A stretch of 64,000 nt of DNA, from NCBI GenBank assembly GCA_001602455.1, contig CP012157.1, positions 2,289,733 through 2,353,732 of the forward strand. Reading direction: 5' to 3'. Numbering within the stretch: the first letter of the stretch is position 1; each line of letters starts with the position of its first letter. The translations under genes and the position numbers were made by a program. Shown piece by piece: positions 18,055 through 27,671 of the stretch. The notes below the pieces were generated by a model that saw nothing but the letters and a program-made list of their open reading frames with translations, was not told where the DNA came from and searched no databases. The DNA comes from Betaproteobacteria bacterium UKL13-2. Lineage in GTDB: Bacteria; Pseudomonadota; Gammaproteobacteria; Burkholderiales; Usitatibacteraceae.

Positions 18055-18440
18055 GGATTAGGATTCCTAGATGGTGTGCGTCTTGATGCGCCAGCGACCG
18101 CTTTCAAGACGGACATCGCTGGCAAAAGGTGCGCCCATTGGGTTTCGACAGAAACGGCAATAAGTTAAGTCAATAGGTTCGACTTAACCTCGGCTCAAGT
18201 TGCTTAAAAAGTGAACGATAAGCTGGCTCAGACACTGGAAAATCCCCGCACAGAATTTATTACTGCGCTATTGGTACGCGAGGCGAATCATTGTGTGCTG
18301 ACAGCATGTTGAATAATAGGGGACAAACCACTATTCACTAATAGGGGACTTGCAACAGGATTTATTAAGCAAGGGGTAAATTTCATAGAGGAAAAGGAAA
18401 AGGGAAAAGGCACAGTAGCGGGATAATAAGGGACAGAACA
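18055..18440. other. Upstream region of the secreted-protein gene, no gene seen
   Basis: About 390 bases between the secreted-protein start and the next repeat block. No convincing reading frame, RNA or strong promoter was recognised. It contains a short repeated phrase AATAGGGGAC (about 18314 and 18341). Confidence 0.5.
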
Positions 18441-18489
18441 TTGTCAATTTTTGTTACCCCGCCAATAGGCCGCATCGATGAGCAGAACT

Positions 18490-19425
18490 CACTTTGCGCG
18501 AGGCTCCTCGCCCCCGCTTGTCATTCCGACGCAAGCCCATCGGGCGACGAGGAATCTCATCCGTTTGTGCCTGCGCCTTGCACGAGGGATTTTCTGTTGA
18601 GGATGGAAAAGCAGATTCCTTCGCTACGCTACGCTGCGGTTGGAATGACAGCGTGGGTGCATGGGTGCTCGGGTGGTTCGATGCGTGGGGGGTGGTTGCC
18701 TTTGCGCAGCGACGGATAATTGCGTTTCACCGCCCACTTTTACAAAGTGGTGAAGTAATGCCACATTCAGTTTCTGCCGCATGAGGCTCCTCGCCCCCGC
18801 TTGTCATTCCGACGCAAGCCCATCAGGCGAGGAGGAATCTCATCCGTTTGTGCCTGCGCCTTGCACGAGGGATTTTCCGTTGAGGATGGAAAAGCAGATT
18901 CCTCCGCTACGCTACGCTGCGGTTGGAATGACAGCGTGGGTGCATGGGTGCATGAGTGCTCGGGTGGTTCGATGCGTGGGGGGTGGTTGCCTTTGGGCAG
19001 CGACGGATAATTGCGTTTCACCGCCCACTTTTACAAAGTGGTGAAGTAATGCCACATTCAGTTTCTGCCGTATGAGGCTCCTCGCCCCCGCTTGTCATTC
19101 CGACAGAGCCCTTCGGGCGACGAGGAATCTCATCCGCTTGTAAGTTGAGGGGTGGCTTCTGCCAACAATTCTGCCAACAATTCTGCCAACAATTCTGCCA
19201 ACAATTCTGCCAACAAATTGGGCTCCCGCCGCCGCGGGAGCGGGGGGATGACTTGTTCGTGTTGAGTGGCCGAATCATCCGCGTGTCCTCGCACCCCCGC
19301 CACCCTTTGTCATTCCGACGCAAGCCCTTCGGGCGACGAGGAATCTCATCCGCTTGTGCCTGCGCCTTGCACGAGGGATTTTCTGTTGAGGATGGAAAAT
19401 CGCCTGAAAACGCCCGTCCCGCTTA
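18490..19425. repeat. Intergenic repeat cluster with ~290-bp tandem copies and an inverted family A copy
   Basis: Gene-free. Two tandem copies of a unit of about 290 bp (starting near 18499 and 18788) run from GAGGCTCCTCGCCCCCGC through GTCATTCCGACGCAAGCCC and TTGCACGAGGGATTTTC to CCACTTTTACAAAGTGG. A third, partial copy begins near 19075 and passes into an inverted copy of family A (GGGCTCCCGCCGCCGCGGG, CGTGTTGAGTGGCC, 19080-19330). The CCACTTT/AAAGTGG part is a small hairpin. Confidence 0.8.
19157..19216. repeat. 12-bp tandem repeat, five copies
   Basis: TTCTGCCAACAA is repeated five times exactly. The reverse complement occurs two or three times in each family A copy at 12.4-13.1 kb, so the copy number varies between repeats within this genome. 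Confidence 0.95.
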
Positions 19426-19429
19426 GACT

Positions 19430-22400
19430 TCAATGTACATGATTACACACGGCGTAATCATGCCCATACAACTCACCCATTGATGTGATCGACACAAATC
19501 CCTGTGCCACACCCGCAGCCGACTCAAAGAAAAACGGCTTGCGCGCTTTTGGTGTGGCACCCACTTCATTCATCGTCGCCACGTCAAACACACGACCGTT
19601 TTGCATCACATGGGTGATACGGTCCGTCTTGTAAACATCCGCCAGCACGTCGGCATCGATGATGATGAGGTCAGCCAGTTTGCCGACTTCGAGTGAGCCG
19701 ACATCTTTCTCCATCCCCAGATACTTGGCGCCGTTGATGGTGCCGGTGCGGATGGCTTCGAGCGCGGTCATGCCGCCCTTCGCCCCCATCCAGATATCCC
19801 AATGTGAACCAAGCCCTTCGCGCTGGCCGTGCGCACCGATATTGACGGCTACACCGGCACGTTGCAGTTCGGTCGCAGTCTTGGCGACGCTGAGAATGTT
19901 GTAGTCCTCGTCAGGTGCTATCGGCCGACGTACTGCGCGCGATTGCAGCAACGCACGCGGCACGTATTTGGTCAGCAATGGGTGCAACCAAACATCACTC
20001 TTGGCATACCAGTAGTGCTCACCATCGAGGCCGCCGTAACCGACGTTGAAGGTCGGCGTGTATCCGACCTGGGTCTGTGACCAGAGTTGTTTGACATCGT
20101 CGTAAGCATTCGCCACCGGAATGGCGTGCTCCACGCCAGTGTGGCCGTCGATGATCATGTTCATATTGTGTTGAAACAATGATCCGCCTTCCGGCACTAC
20201 CATCATGCCGGTCTGGCGGGCGGCTTCCAACACTTGCTGGCGTTGATCGCGCCGCGGCTGGTTATAACTCTTCACCGTATAGGCACCAGCGGCCTTCATA
20301 CGTTTTAGGTGTGTGAGCGCATCTTCGAGGCTGTTCACTTCTGCGGTGAAGGTGGATTTCGCGCCATACAGAATGGTGCCGGTGGAGAAAATGCGGGGAC
20401 CAACCACCTGCCCCGTGCGCTGCAATTCACTCACCGTAAAGATGGTGGCGGTATCGTTAGATGGATCGTGCAAGGTGGTAACACCAAAGGCCAGCGAACC
20501 GTAGCTCACCCAGCTTTGCTGCGGCACCACGCCTTGCGCACCCATACCACCGTGCCAGTGCACATCAACCAAGCCGGGGATGATGCTCTTACCGCGCACA
20601 TCAATTTGAATGGCACCTGCGGGAATCGCGACGTCCGCCGCTTTGCCAATGGCGACGATGCGATTTCCCTTCACCACGATACGGCCATCGTTGATGACTT
20701 CGTCGCCCTTCATCGTGATGATGCGGGCACCGGATATTACGGTGGTAGCGCTGGGTTTATCCGCCATCACACTCAAACCGATCTTTACGCCCTTCTCCGG
20801 GTTCGGCGGCAGCTTCTCCGATGCACCGTCGATAAAGGCGAAGGCGTCTTTCAGCGGTCGGCTAAATAACTCGTCGCCAAACGAAAAGTGTACCGTCTGG
20901 CTATCGCCGGACCAATGCAAGTAGTCACCCGAATTTACCGAGAGTTGTTTCATCGGCAAGGTCGTGGATTTTTTGCCGACCGTAACAGGCCGCCCCGCGA
21001 GTGGCATCGGCATCACAAAGGTTTGGAAACGTTCACGGAAAGCGAGCCACTTGCCATCGGGTGACAATGCAAAGTCATTGGCAAATTCACTCTTCGCAAC
21101 AATTTGCTCTTCTGATTTATCGCGTTTAACGCGCACCAGGTTGTTCACCCAATCAACTTCGCCGGTGAAAACGGTGCGCGTGACATAAACGTGGTCATTG
21201 TCCGCGCCGAATTGTGGGTTGCGCCCATCTTCACTGATGAGTTGAGATTTGCCGCTACCGTCGGCGGCCACAATATGTACACCCGTCTCAGCACCGTACA
21301 GCGGGGATGTCAAAAAGCCGCCGCGCGATTTCACATATGCCACCGTCTTGCCGTCTGGCGCGAACGACGGCTCAAGGTAGTGGCCGGGCTCATCGGTGAG
21401 CGTGGTTTCTTTGCCGGACTTCAAATCCAATACGCGAACCGAGCTTAGTTGCTGATCGTGCCAAGTGGTGAACACGACCTTGCTCCCATCGCGGGAGAAC
21501 TCAGGGAAGAACTCGAAGTGGGTCGTCTGTTTGGTGAGGCGCTGCGGTGGGCCTGCTGTTCCCACACCAGGCAACGCCTTCATATAGAGGTGCCCAAGCG
21601 CGGAATAAACCACACGGTCACCCGTCGGCGAAACATTCACCCAACGAAGCTGCTTAATGTCGAACTTATCCGGCGCAACGTCGATGGGGAAACGCACCGC
21701 TTTGCGAATCTCGCGGGTATGTTTGACGTGAAACGGAATTTCTTTAGCCGTGTTACCCAAACCCGTCTTGAACGGATCAACGCGCCAGATTTTGCCCTTG
21801 GCCCACACCACAATTTCTTTACTGTCCGGCATCCACGCAAAATTGGGATACACGCCGTGCATCGCCCAAGCCTCCTGCATGTCGCGTTCAAGCTTGCCCC
21901 ACACCGGCGTTTCCGCACCCGTCTTCAGGTCCTTTAGGAAGAGCGTGCTTTGTTCACGCACACGGCGCACAAACGCAAGCTGCTTACCGTCAGGCGATGG
22001 CACGGGCCGCACCGCCCCACCCGCGCCACTCACAAACGCGATGGTCTTACCGCGTTGCAAATCATGCCGAAAGATTTGGTAAATCTGCGTGTTGGAATCT
22101 TTGTTGTATTCAAACGTGGTACCCGGCGTGGTGTCTTGCGAGTAATACAAATAACGACCATCTGGTGAGAACGCTGGCTCGCCCAAATCTTTCTGCCAAT
22201 TCGGTTTTTCGTTTAGCTGTACACCGTCTTGTTTTTCTTTTTCAGTGCTGCCACTGGCATGAAACAACCAAATTTCACCCGAACCCGCCGAACGTGTGCC
22301 GGTGTAGTGTTTGCGCGCCGCGATGTATTGGCCGTTAGGGTGCCACACCGGGTTGTTCATCATGCGGTAAGTTTCTTTGCTGACTTCGTGCGCATTGCTG

Positions 22401-22819
22401 CCATCAACATTCATGACCCAAACATTGTCACCACCACCCGCATCCGACATATACGTGATGCGTTTGCCGTCCGGTGAAAACCGCGCCTGCATCTCCCACG
22501 CCATCGAGCTGGTGAGTGATTTGGCGTCACCCCCCGCAATCGGCATGATGTACAAATCACCCAGCAGATCAAACACGATTTGTTTGCCATCGGGGCTGAC
22601 ATCCACCGTCATCCACGTCCCGGTTTTGGTGTCGAGATTGACCGTTGCTTTCTCGCCCGGCGGGTTGTTTACGTCCCATTTTTTCTTCGGTGCTTCCTGC
22701 GTTGCGTCTTTCGCGGCGTCCGATGATTTGGGGGGCTCTTGCGCGGAGACGCCCATCAACACAGATATTGATAGGACAAAACTAAGCAGAGCGTGTCTGC
22801 GCAATGAGGACTTTGGCAT
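19430..22819 (-). CDS. Secreted TolB-like propeller / amidohydrolase fusion
   Basis: About 1129 residues, starting at ATG 22819, which puts a standard signal peptide first (RRHALLSFVLSISVLMGVSA-Q). The N-terminal 600 residues carry repeated SPDGKQIVF, SPDGKRITY, SPDGRYLYY motifs of a TolB/PD40 beta-propeller. The C-terminal 400 residues are an amidohydrolase: an entry segment (GKSIIPGLVDVHWHGG, with the metal HxH), a further His in HTGVEHAIP, and the closing GSLEVGKLADLIIID. Such fusions act on unknown periplasmic substrates, often supposed to be peptides or cyclic amides. It stands just downstream of vapBC on the same strand but is not obviously part of that operon. Confidence 0.88.
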   Translation of the reverse strand: MPKSSLRRHALLSFVLSISVLMGVSAQEPPKSSDAAKDATQEAPKKKWDVNNPPGEKATVNLDTKTGTWMTVDVSPDGKQIVFDLLGDLYIMPIAGGDAKSLTSSMAWEMQARFSPDGKRITYMSDAGGGDNVWVMNVDGSNAHEVSKETYRMMNNPVWHPNGQYIAARKHYTGTRSAGSGEIWLFHASGSTEKEKQDGVQLNEKPNWQKDLGEPAFSPDGRYLYYSQDTTPGTTFEYNKDSNTQIYQIFRHDLQRGKTIAFVSGAGGAVRPVPSPDGKQLAFVRRVREQSTLFLKDLKTGAETPVWGKLERDMQEAWAMHGVYPNFAWMPDSKEIVVWAKGKIWRVDPFKTGLGNTAKEIPFHVKHTREIRKAVRFPIDVAPDKFDIKQLRWVNVSPTGDRVVYSALGHLYMKALPGVGTAGPPQRLTKQTTHFEFFPEFSRDGSKVVFTTWHDQQLSSVRVLDLKSGKETTLTDEPGHYLEPSFAPDGKTVAYVKSRGGFLTSPLYGAETGVHIVAADGSGKSQLISEDGRNPQFGADNDHVYVTRTVFTGEVDWVNNLVRVKRDKSEEQIVAKSEFANDFALSPDGKWLAFRERFQTFVMPMPLAGRPVTVGKKSTTLPMKQLSVNSGDYLHWSGDSQTVHFSFGDELFSRPLKDAFAFIDGASEKLPPNPEKGVKIGLSVMADKPSATTVISGARIITMKGDEVINDGRIVVKGNRIVAIGKAADVAIPAGAIQIDVRGKSIIPGLVDVHWHGGMGAQGVVPQQSWVSYGSLAFGVTTLHDPSNDTATIFTVSELQRTGQVVGPRIFSTGTILYGAKSTFTAEVNSLEDALTHLKRMKAAGAYTVKSYNQPRRDQRQQVLEAARQTGMMVVPEGGSLFQHNMNMIIDGHTGVEHAIPVANAYDDVKQLWSQTQVGYTPTFNVGYGGLDGEHYWYAKSDVWLHPLLTKYVPRALLQSRAVRRPIAPDEDYNILSVAKTATELQRAGVAVNIGAHGQREGLGSHWDIWMGAKGGMTALEAIRTGTINGAKYLGMEKDVGSLEVGKLADLIIIDADVLADVYKTDRITHVMQNGRVFDVATMNEVGATPKARKPFFFESAAGVAQGFVSITSMGELYGHDYAVCNHVH

Positions 22820-22832
22820 TCTCAAGCAACCT

Positions 22833-23207
22833 TTACTTAAGGACATACGGGATACGAACGATAGGAAGTTTGGCATCAAAATCTTTGCTATTGCGCGTGA
22901 CAAGTATCAAACCCTTTGCCGCCGCAGTTGCAAGAATAATCGCGTCGGGCAGTCGAATCTTCTTAGCGTTCGATTCGCGACGCAGCCGCGCAGCGCGGTC
23001 TGCAATGGGGCCTTCTAGCGCGATAACCTCAAAGCTTGCCAGCCACGATCTCGTTGCGGCATCGGCTTCTGGTTCACAGCCCGCCATGATCTCGATCCAG
23101 CTCACCACACTGATGGCGCGGGACTCGTAGAGTGCAAGCTCTTTTTTTGCCTGCGGGATGCCGTTGAGATAGTCGATCAGGATATTGCTATCAAATAGTG
23201 CGCGCAC
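22833..23207 (-). CDS. vapC: VapC-type PIN-domain ribonuclease toxin
   Basis: A 124-residue PIN-domain protein. Acidic residues of the active site are visible in FDSNILIDYL (residues 5-14), the Glu of SWIEIMAG, and LPDAIILATA with DSKD-like NSKDFD near the end. The family cleaves tRNA or rRNA when freed from its antitoxin. The start is GTG, one codon after the vapB stop and in the same reading frame (TAG GGA GTG). Length is typical for VapC. Confidence 0.88.
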   Translation of the reverse strand: MRALFDSNILIDYLNGIPQAKKELALYESRAISVVSWIEIMAGCEPEADAATRSWLASFEVIALEGPIADRAARLRRESNAKKIRLPDAIILATAAAKGLILVTRNSKDFDAKLPIVRIPYVLK

Positions 23208-23210
23208 TCC

Positions 23211-23432
23211 CTAGCGCTCCCATTCGTCGCGCAGCTTCTGTTGATACGTCACGCCATCAACTTTCGGTTTTCGCCCTTTCCAAGCGCCAAAGGCGTCTAT
23301 GTGTTCGACGTGTTTAACCACGTACTCCGCCACGGCTTGACGGATCAATTCGGCGCGTGAAACGCTGTCACGTTCTTCGAGGCGACGCAGTGCCTCAATT
23401 TGTGCGGCAGGCAGGTCTATGATGGTTCGCAT
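23211..23432 (-). CDS. vapB: VapB-type ribbon-helix-helix antitoxin
   Basis: A 73-residue antitoxin. The ATG at 23432 gives MRTIIDLPAAQIEALRRLEE, the ordinary beta strand and first helix of a CopG/RHH domain, then SRAELIRQAVAEYV. The C-terminal part (about 45-73) would wrap the toxin. An in-frame ATG 19 codons earlier exists, but that extension overlaps the operator and does not look like protein. It is followed at once by vapC. Confidence 0.85.
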   Translation of the reverse strand: MRTIIDLPAAQIEALRRLEERDSVSRAELIRQAVAEYVVKHVEHIDAFGAWKGRKPKVDGVTYQQKLRDEWER

Positions 23433-23456
23433 GGCGCTCTCCTGTACAGTACTTGA

Positions 23457-23579
<123 letters not shown>

Positions 23580-23584
23580 TAAGC

Positions 23585-23622
23585 CTGTCATCCCGGCTTA
23601 GTTACGTAAATGCGCCGGGGTC
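23585..23622. repeat. GC-rich palindromic intergenic repeat, family C, copy 1
   Basis: CCCGGCTTAGTTACGTAA then CGCCGGGG. A closely related sequence in the opposite sense is at 25468-25505, on the other side of the IS1380 element, and a third is at 51849-51885. Each can fold into a hairpin with CCCCGGC/GCCGGGG arms. Confidence 0.7.
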
Positions 23623-23718
23623 TCTTTCATGACGCCTCCTTCTGCTTTTGGTGGTTGATGACACTTCCACTTTGGCACTTCGATGCCGTTGCAGGTAGGG
23701 TGCGTCCATTTCATTAAT

Positions 23719-25357
23719 CCTAAATCCGGCAGTTACCCTGCCGCTGTAAGTTGGGCTGACGGTAGCCAAGGTGGCAGTGGGCGCGTGATTTTGGCCACCA
23801 CGTAGTCCAGAAATGTCTTCCATCGATCCGTAAAAGGCAACTGCTCCGCAACATCCCTGACATGACCTAAAGCCGCACGAATGTTGGCAATGAGCGCGAG
23901 CAACTTGTCCTTGGCAGCATGCATCGGTGTCAGATACAGCGTTGTCTGTCCCGCATGTTTGACAGCGCGCCCCACACTGGCAAGCAATAACGCTCGGCTG
24001 GTTATGGCTTCCATGCGTGCACCCGGCTTGGCCGCCCGGCAATACCAGGACCACCAGTTGTACACCAGCGCTACAGCGCGAGCACTGGTCTGGCAGCGCT
24101 CAATGTCCTGGGTCGTGAAGCCACCCCATCCCCACTGATTTTTGAGCTCGTCAAATCCGTTCTCGCAGTCAGCCCGGTCCCGATAGAGTTGACCGAACGC
24201 GTCCAGTGCGTAGGCGCTGTTTGTCACCAGCACCGCGTATTCCCAAACCTGAACATCCTTGTCCGGCATCAGCAACTCAATCTGCTCGCCCGGCTCGTTC
24301 TTGGTCTTTCGACTCAGCGCCAAATCGGCTTTGACGGCACGCCGCAAGATCACTACCCGACGTGATTTGTCCCAGCCCGAGAGTTTGAGGGTATCTTCGA
24401 CTGCGCTCCAGCCTTGCTCGCTGGGGCCGGGTGTACTCCAGTCATCACGCGCGAATTGGCGTGCCAATAATTTCTTGACACCCACAGTTTGACGCAGCTT
24501 GAACAGGTAGGGCTGGTCTCGCTCCTCCAGCTCGGCGATAAAGGGTTCGTTGCCAAAGCCGCAGTCGCCTCGGACCAAGGCCGGACGCTGCTGGGGCGTG
24601 AGCTTTTCCAGTACGCTGATCAGACCAGGCCGCGCTTTGGCTGCGCTGTGCTCTTTGCCGGGGCAGACGACAACATCCAGCACCAGGCGCAGGTTGCCAA
24701 CCCAGTATGTGTGCAGTGCGTGGCTCGGGCGACCGGGTTTGTGTGGGTTGTAGCTGACCTCAGCTCCGCTTTGTTTTCCGAACATCGGCTTGATGGTGGT
24801 GTCGATATCCAGGATCCAAGGGGTGCTCAGTGCCGCTTGCACACTACCCATGAGCTGGGGGGCAAGCCAGGCCTGGCTTTGCTCGGCGCTCATACGCGAC
24901 AGTGCGCGTCGCAGCGCGTCTTCGCTGATGATTTTCTTCATCCCCAGAATCTGCGGGCTCACCGCGTCGCCGCGCAGCCCGGTGATGTGGGCGTAGCGGT
25001 TGTGCCCTGCCAGTATCGCCAGCAGCCATGTGCCCAAGATATCCTGTTTGCTGGGTGCATTGGGGCTTGTGTAGCTCAATGGGCAGCTATCGACCCAGGA
25101 GCTGTACACACCCGTGGTGGCCAAGAACTCGGAGAAGAAGGTCAACTGTGCATTCGGTGTGGCGCTGGCACCATGGTCCCACTTCACATGAATTCGCCCG
25201 CCCGGCGTATCCACCACCATGGCCTCCAGTGCCTGCGTTTGGACAGCAAGTTGACGCCTTTTTGCTTCACCCATTTGGTGACTCCAATAAATCCATTGAA
25301 ACTGGCGTACAGTCTAGCTTGCAGCCGGTTTACGCAATGTCAACTGCCGGAAATAGG
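23719..25357 (-). mobile_element. Complete IS1380-family-like insertion sequence
   Basis: Terminal inverted repeats CCTAAATCCGGCAGTT (23719-23734) and CCTATTTCCGGCAGTT (reverse complement of 25342-25357) match at 14 of 16 bases. Both ends are flanked by TTAAT (23714-23718 and 25358-25362), a 5-bp target duplication. Total length 1639 bp, one transposase gene filling it. Size, ends and transposase fit IS1380. Confidence 0.88.
23733..25274 (-). CDS. IS1380-like DDE transposase
   Basis: A 513-residue transposase filling the element; its stop codon overlaps the left terminal repeat. Features include ILDIDTTIKPMFG (first catalytic Asp region, about residue 150), VRGDCGFGNEPF (second Asp) and YRDRADCENGFDELKNQWG (the Glu region with the YREK-like signature), in the order expected of IS4-superfamily DDE transposases. 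It looks intact and, with the clean target duplication, possibly active. Confidence 0.87.
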   Translation of the reverse strand: MGEAKRRQLAVQTQALEAMVVDTPGGRIHVKWDHGASATPNAQLTFFSEFLATTGVYSSWVDSCPLSYTSPNAPSKQDILGTWLLAILAGHNRYAHITGLRGDAVSPQILGMKKIISEDALRRALSRMSAEQSQAWLAPQLMGSVQAALSTPWILDIDTTIKPMFGKQSGAEVSYNPHKPGRPSHALHTYWVGNLRLVLDVVVCPGKEHSAAKARPGLISVLEKLTPQQRPALVRGDCGFGNEPFIAELEERDQPYLFKLRQTVGVKKLLARQFARDDWSTPGPSEQGWSAVEDTLKLSGWDKSRRVVILRRAVKADLALSRKTKNEPGEQIELLMPDKDVQVWEYAVLVTNSAYALDAFGQLYRDRADCENGFDELKNQWGWGGFTTQDIERCQTSARAVALVYNWWSWYCRAAKPGARMEAITSRALLLASVGRAVKHAGQTTLYLTPMHAAKDKLLALIANIRAALGHVRDVAEQLPFTDRWKTFLDYVVAKITRPLPPWLPSAQLTAAG

Positions 25358-25386
25358 TTAATTTCGCTGTTGTTTGGGATGCAGGG

Positions 25387-25422
25387 AAAATTGGGCCCCG
25401 TTCTTCAACGGGGCGACAGTTT
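25387..25422. repeat. Palindromic intergenic repeat, family D, copy 1
   Basis: AAAATTGGGCCCCGTTCTTC, then the complementary arm AACGGGGC and GACAGTTTT. An inverted copy differing at one base is at 28397-28432. The GCCCCGTT/AACGGGGC hairpin is preserved in both. Confidence 0.75.
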
Positions 25423-25467
25423 TAAGGTTGGGGGCTGAACCTTCGCCAACCGAGCTAGCAAACTCAG

Positions 25468-25505
25468 GGCCCCGGCGGGGTTACGTCACTAAGCCGGGGC
25501 GACAG
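25468..25505. repeat. GC-rich palindromic intergenic repeat, family C, copy 2
   Basis: Reverse complement of the copy at 23585-23622 with a few substitutions. The stretch 25358-25580 otherwise holds no gene. Confidence 0.7.
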
Positions 25506-25580
25506 TTTTCGAATAGTCTCTCGAATCGTCGCTTCGCAAGCGCACAAGAGGAGTTTTTTCTAAATCTACAGTCTCGACGC

Positions 25581-26795
25581 TCAGGTTTTCTTAGGCTCCG
25601 CGGTAACACGCGCAGCCATCATGGCCTCAATCTCCGTTTCGCTATACCCCACCTCGCGAAGCACCTCGCGGCTGTGTTCACCCAGCCTGCCGGGCAGCGA
25701 ACGGATTGAAGTTGGTGTTTCACTCCACTCCCCCACTGGCGCGGTAGCGCGTATGCGGCCTTCCGTCGGGTGGTCAAACTCGGGGAAGAAACCAATCGCT
25801 TGCATATGTGGGTCTTCCAACAGCGAATCGATGGTGTGCATGGTGGCGAACGGGATATCCGCTTTTTCGAGCAGTGTGCGCCAATAGGCAGTCGATTGCG
25901 CTTCAATCGTTTCGGCGACAAACGCATACACCTCTGCAATATTGGCTGCGCGCTGCGTGTGTTCGGAAAACTTTGGGTTCGACTTCAAATCGGGCCGACC
26001 GATGGCATCAAAAAACGCCGCCCAATGTTTGTCGTTATAGATCAGCACACAGAGGTAGCCGTCGGCGGTGGCGTACGGGCGACGATGCGGCGCAATGAGA
26101 CGGGCATAGGCGGTATCACCCAATGGTGGATCGAAGGTCTTGCCCGCCATATGTTCGCCCAGCACAAATTGCGACATCGCCTCAAACATGGTGATTTCGA
26201 TCGCCTGCCCCTCCGCGTTCGGCCCGCCGCGTTCACGATGAAACAACGCCGCCAACACCGCATTGGCCGTATGCAAGCCAACGCTGCGGTCGCCAAGCGT
26301 TACCGGCGAATAACGCGGCAAGCCGCCCGTTTGGCGCTGGCTGAGTGATGGGATACCCGCAATGCCTTGGATCAGATCGTCATAGGCCGGCCGTCCTGCA
26401 TACGGCCCCTTCTCCGAGTAACCAAACGCCCCGACGTAAATGATGCGCGGGTTGACCTTCTTCACGGCCTCGTAGCCGAGCCCTAGACGTGCCATTGATT
26501 GTGGCCGCACGTTGTACACCAGCACGTCGGCCTCAGCGACGAGCCGCAGGCAGGCCGCCAGCCCTTGCGGCTTTTTGAGGTCGAGCACGATGAAGCGTTT
26601 GTTGCGATTCAAGTGCAGATGAATGTGACCCATGCCGGGGTTCTTCATCGGCCCGACCCAACGCATATTGTCGCCCGCGTGGGTTTCGACCTTGATGACC
26701 TCCGCCCCCATATCGCCGAGGATTTGGGTGCAGTACGGCCCCATGATCACGCTAGTGAGGTCGAGTACCTTGATTCCATCAAGTGCGCCGGGCAT
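25581..26795 (-). CDS. CaiB/BaiF family (class III) CoA-transferase
   Basis: A 404-residue CoA-transferase of the formyl-CoA transferase type. The N-terminus MPGALDGIKVLDLTSVIMGP, the segment AEVIKVETHAGD, and the catalytic Asp in PAYDDLIQG (residues 139-140) are all present. Such enzymes move CoA between carboxylic acids through an aspartyl-CoA thioester. The acyl substrate cannot be read from sequence. The gene stands alone between the IS element and the RES toxin locus. Confidence 0.92.
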   Translation of the reverse strand: MPGALDGIKVLDLTSVIMGPYCTQILGDMGAEVIKVETHAGDNMRWVGPMKNPGMGHIHLHLNRNKRFIVLDLKKPQGLAACLRLVAEADVLVYNVRPQSMARLGLGYEAVKKVNPRIIYVGAFGYSEKGPYAGRPAYDDLIQGIAGIPSLSQRQTGGLPRYSPVTLGDRSVGLHTANAVLAALFHRERGGPNAEGQAIEITMFEAMSQFVLGEHMAGKTFDPPLGDTAYARLIAPHRRPYATADGYLCVLIYNDKHWAAFFDAIGRPDLKSNPKFSEHTQRAANIAEVYAFVAETIEAQSTAYWRTLLEKADIPFATMHTIDSLLEDPHMQAIGFFPEFDHPTEGRIRATAPVGEWSETPTSIRSLPGRLGEHSREVLREVGYSETEIEAMMAARVTAEPKKT

Positions 26796-26936
26796 GTATC
26801 AGTTTCCTAAAGTCGTTTATTGACGGGACTCTTCAAGCATTTTTGCTCGGAACGGCAAGCTGGAAGAGGATTTTTGAAAAATGCGAACCGTTTTATGTTT
26901 CATTGTTTTTCGATGAGTGCAGCGTTCGCCTGCTCA

Positions 26937-27668
26937 CTATCGCTTTTTAGGTAATTTGCCGGCTTTAGGCTTCAACGCCTGCACAGCAGACATTTCGTAC
27001 ACTTGTGTAATCGCCGTTCCATCCCACACATAAGCCAAGTAGCGCGTCCGACGACAGTCCGTCACGAGACGAGGCAAAAACACGGCAACGCATTCGCCGC
27101 CAGCCGATCGCACGCTCGGGTACACAATGCCGTTGGAATGCCCGCGCTCCCGCAACTTGCGTGCGAATGGCTGCGACACAGCGTAGGAATCTTTGGAGAG
27201 AATTTTCTTGTCTGGCAGCGATTTGCGCAAATCGTGAAACGCCCCCGCGATACGCGCTTCGAGCACCTGCTTCTCAAAGGTAATCGGCGGCAGCCGGCTG
27301 TCGCGGGCAAATTTTTCGGCGTGATACACCGTTTCGTCTATCGCCGTTTTTAGATCGCGACCGGCGTAGTACGCACCATACGTACCATCTGTAAACCGGC
27401 TGCCATCGGCGTGCCGATATGCGAATGGGGCCATGATGAGGCTGGCCCCCTCACCCGTAGCGCAGTCCGTCGCCTTAAACATGCCCCAGCCAGATTCAGA
27501 TTGCTGGACACGGGGGCTGGTGAGATTCGCCAATCGTTCCAGATTGTCCCAGTCATCCTGCGCTGCCACACCTTCGAAAAGATGTTTACTCGGAAAGCGC
27601 GTCGCGATCACGCGCTGGCTTTGCGACCAGGTGATGCGACTCGCCTGAACGGCAGCGGCTGCGGCCAA
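26937..27668 (-). CDS. RES-domain toxin (NAD+-degrading type)
   Basis: A 243-residue RES-family protein. The ATRFP (Arg near residue 24), GTYGAYYAGRDLKTAIDETVYH (conserved Tyr, Arg and Glu, written here with its invariant Glu near residue 110) and SNGIVYPSVRSAGGEC segments are the expected active-site blocks. Known RES toxins (ParT, MbcT) attack NAD+ or ADP-ribosylate targets. The only plausible start is TTG at 27668, one codon after the antitoxin TAG and in the same frame; no internal ATG is early enough. The usual order, antitoxin then toxin, is kept. Confidence 0.85.
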   Translation of the reverse strand: MAAAAAVQASRITWSQSQRVIATRFPSKHLFEGVAAQDDWDNLERLANLTSPRVQQSESGWGMFKATDCATGEGASLIMAPFAYRHADGSRFTDGTYGAYYAGRDLKTAIDETVYHAEKFARDSRLPPITFEKQVLEARIAGAFHDLRKSLPDKKILSKDSYAVSQPFARKLRERGHSNGIVYPSVRSAGGECVAVFLPRLVTDCRRTRYLAYVWDGTAITQVYEMSAVQALKPKAGKLPKKR

Positions 27669-27671
27669 CGA

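Noticed and set aside
23602-24054. A Cys-rich minus-strand frame overlapping the end of the IS1380 transposase
   Set aside because: It is a shadow of the transposase frame and crosses the IS boundary.
23585-25505. Outer CCCCGGC palindromes considered as the ends of the IS
   Set aside because: Better ends with a TTAAT duplication lie inside, at 23719 and 25357, and a similar palindrome occurs alone at 51849.
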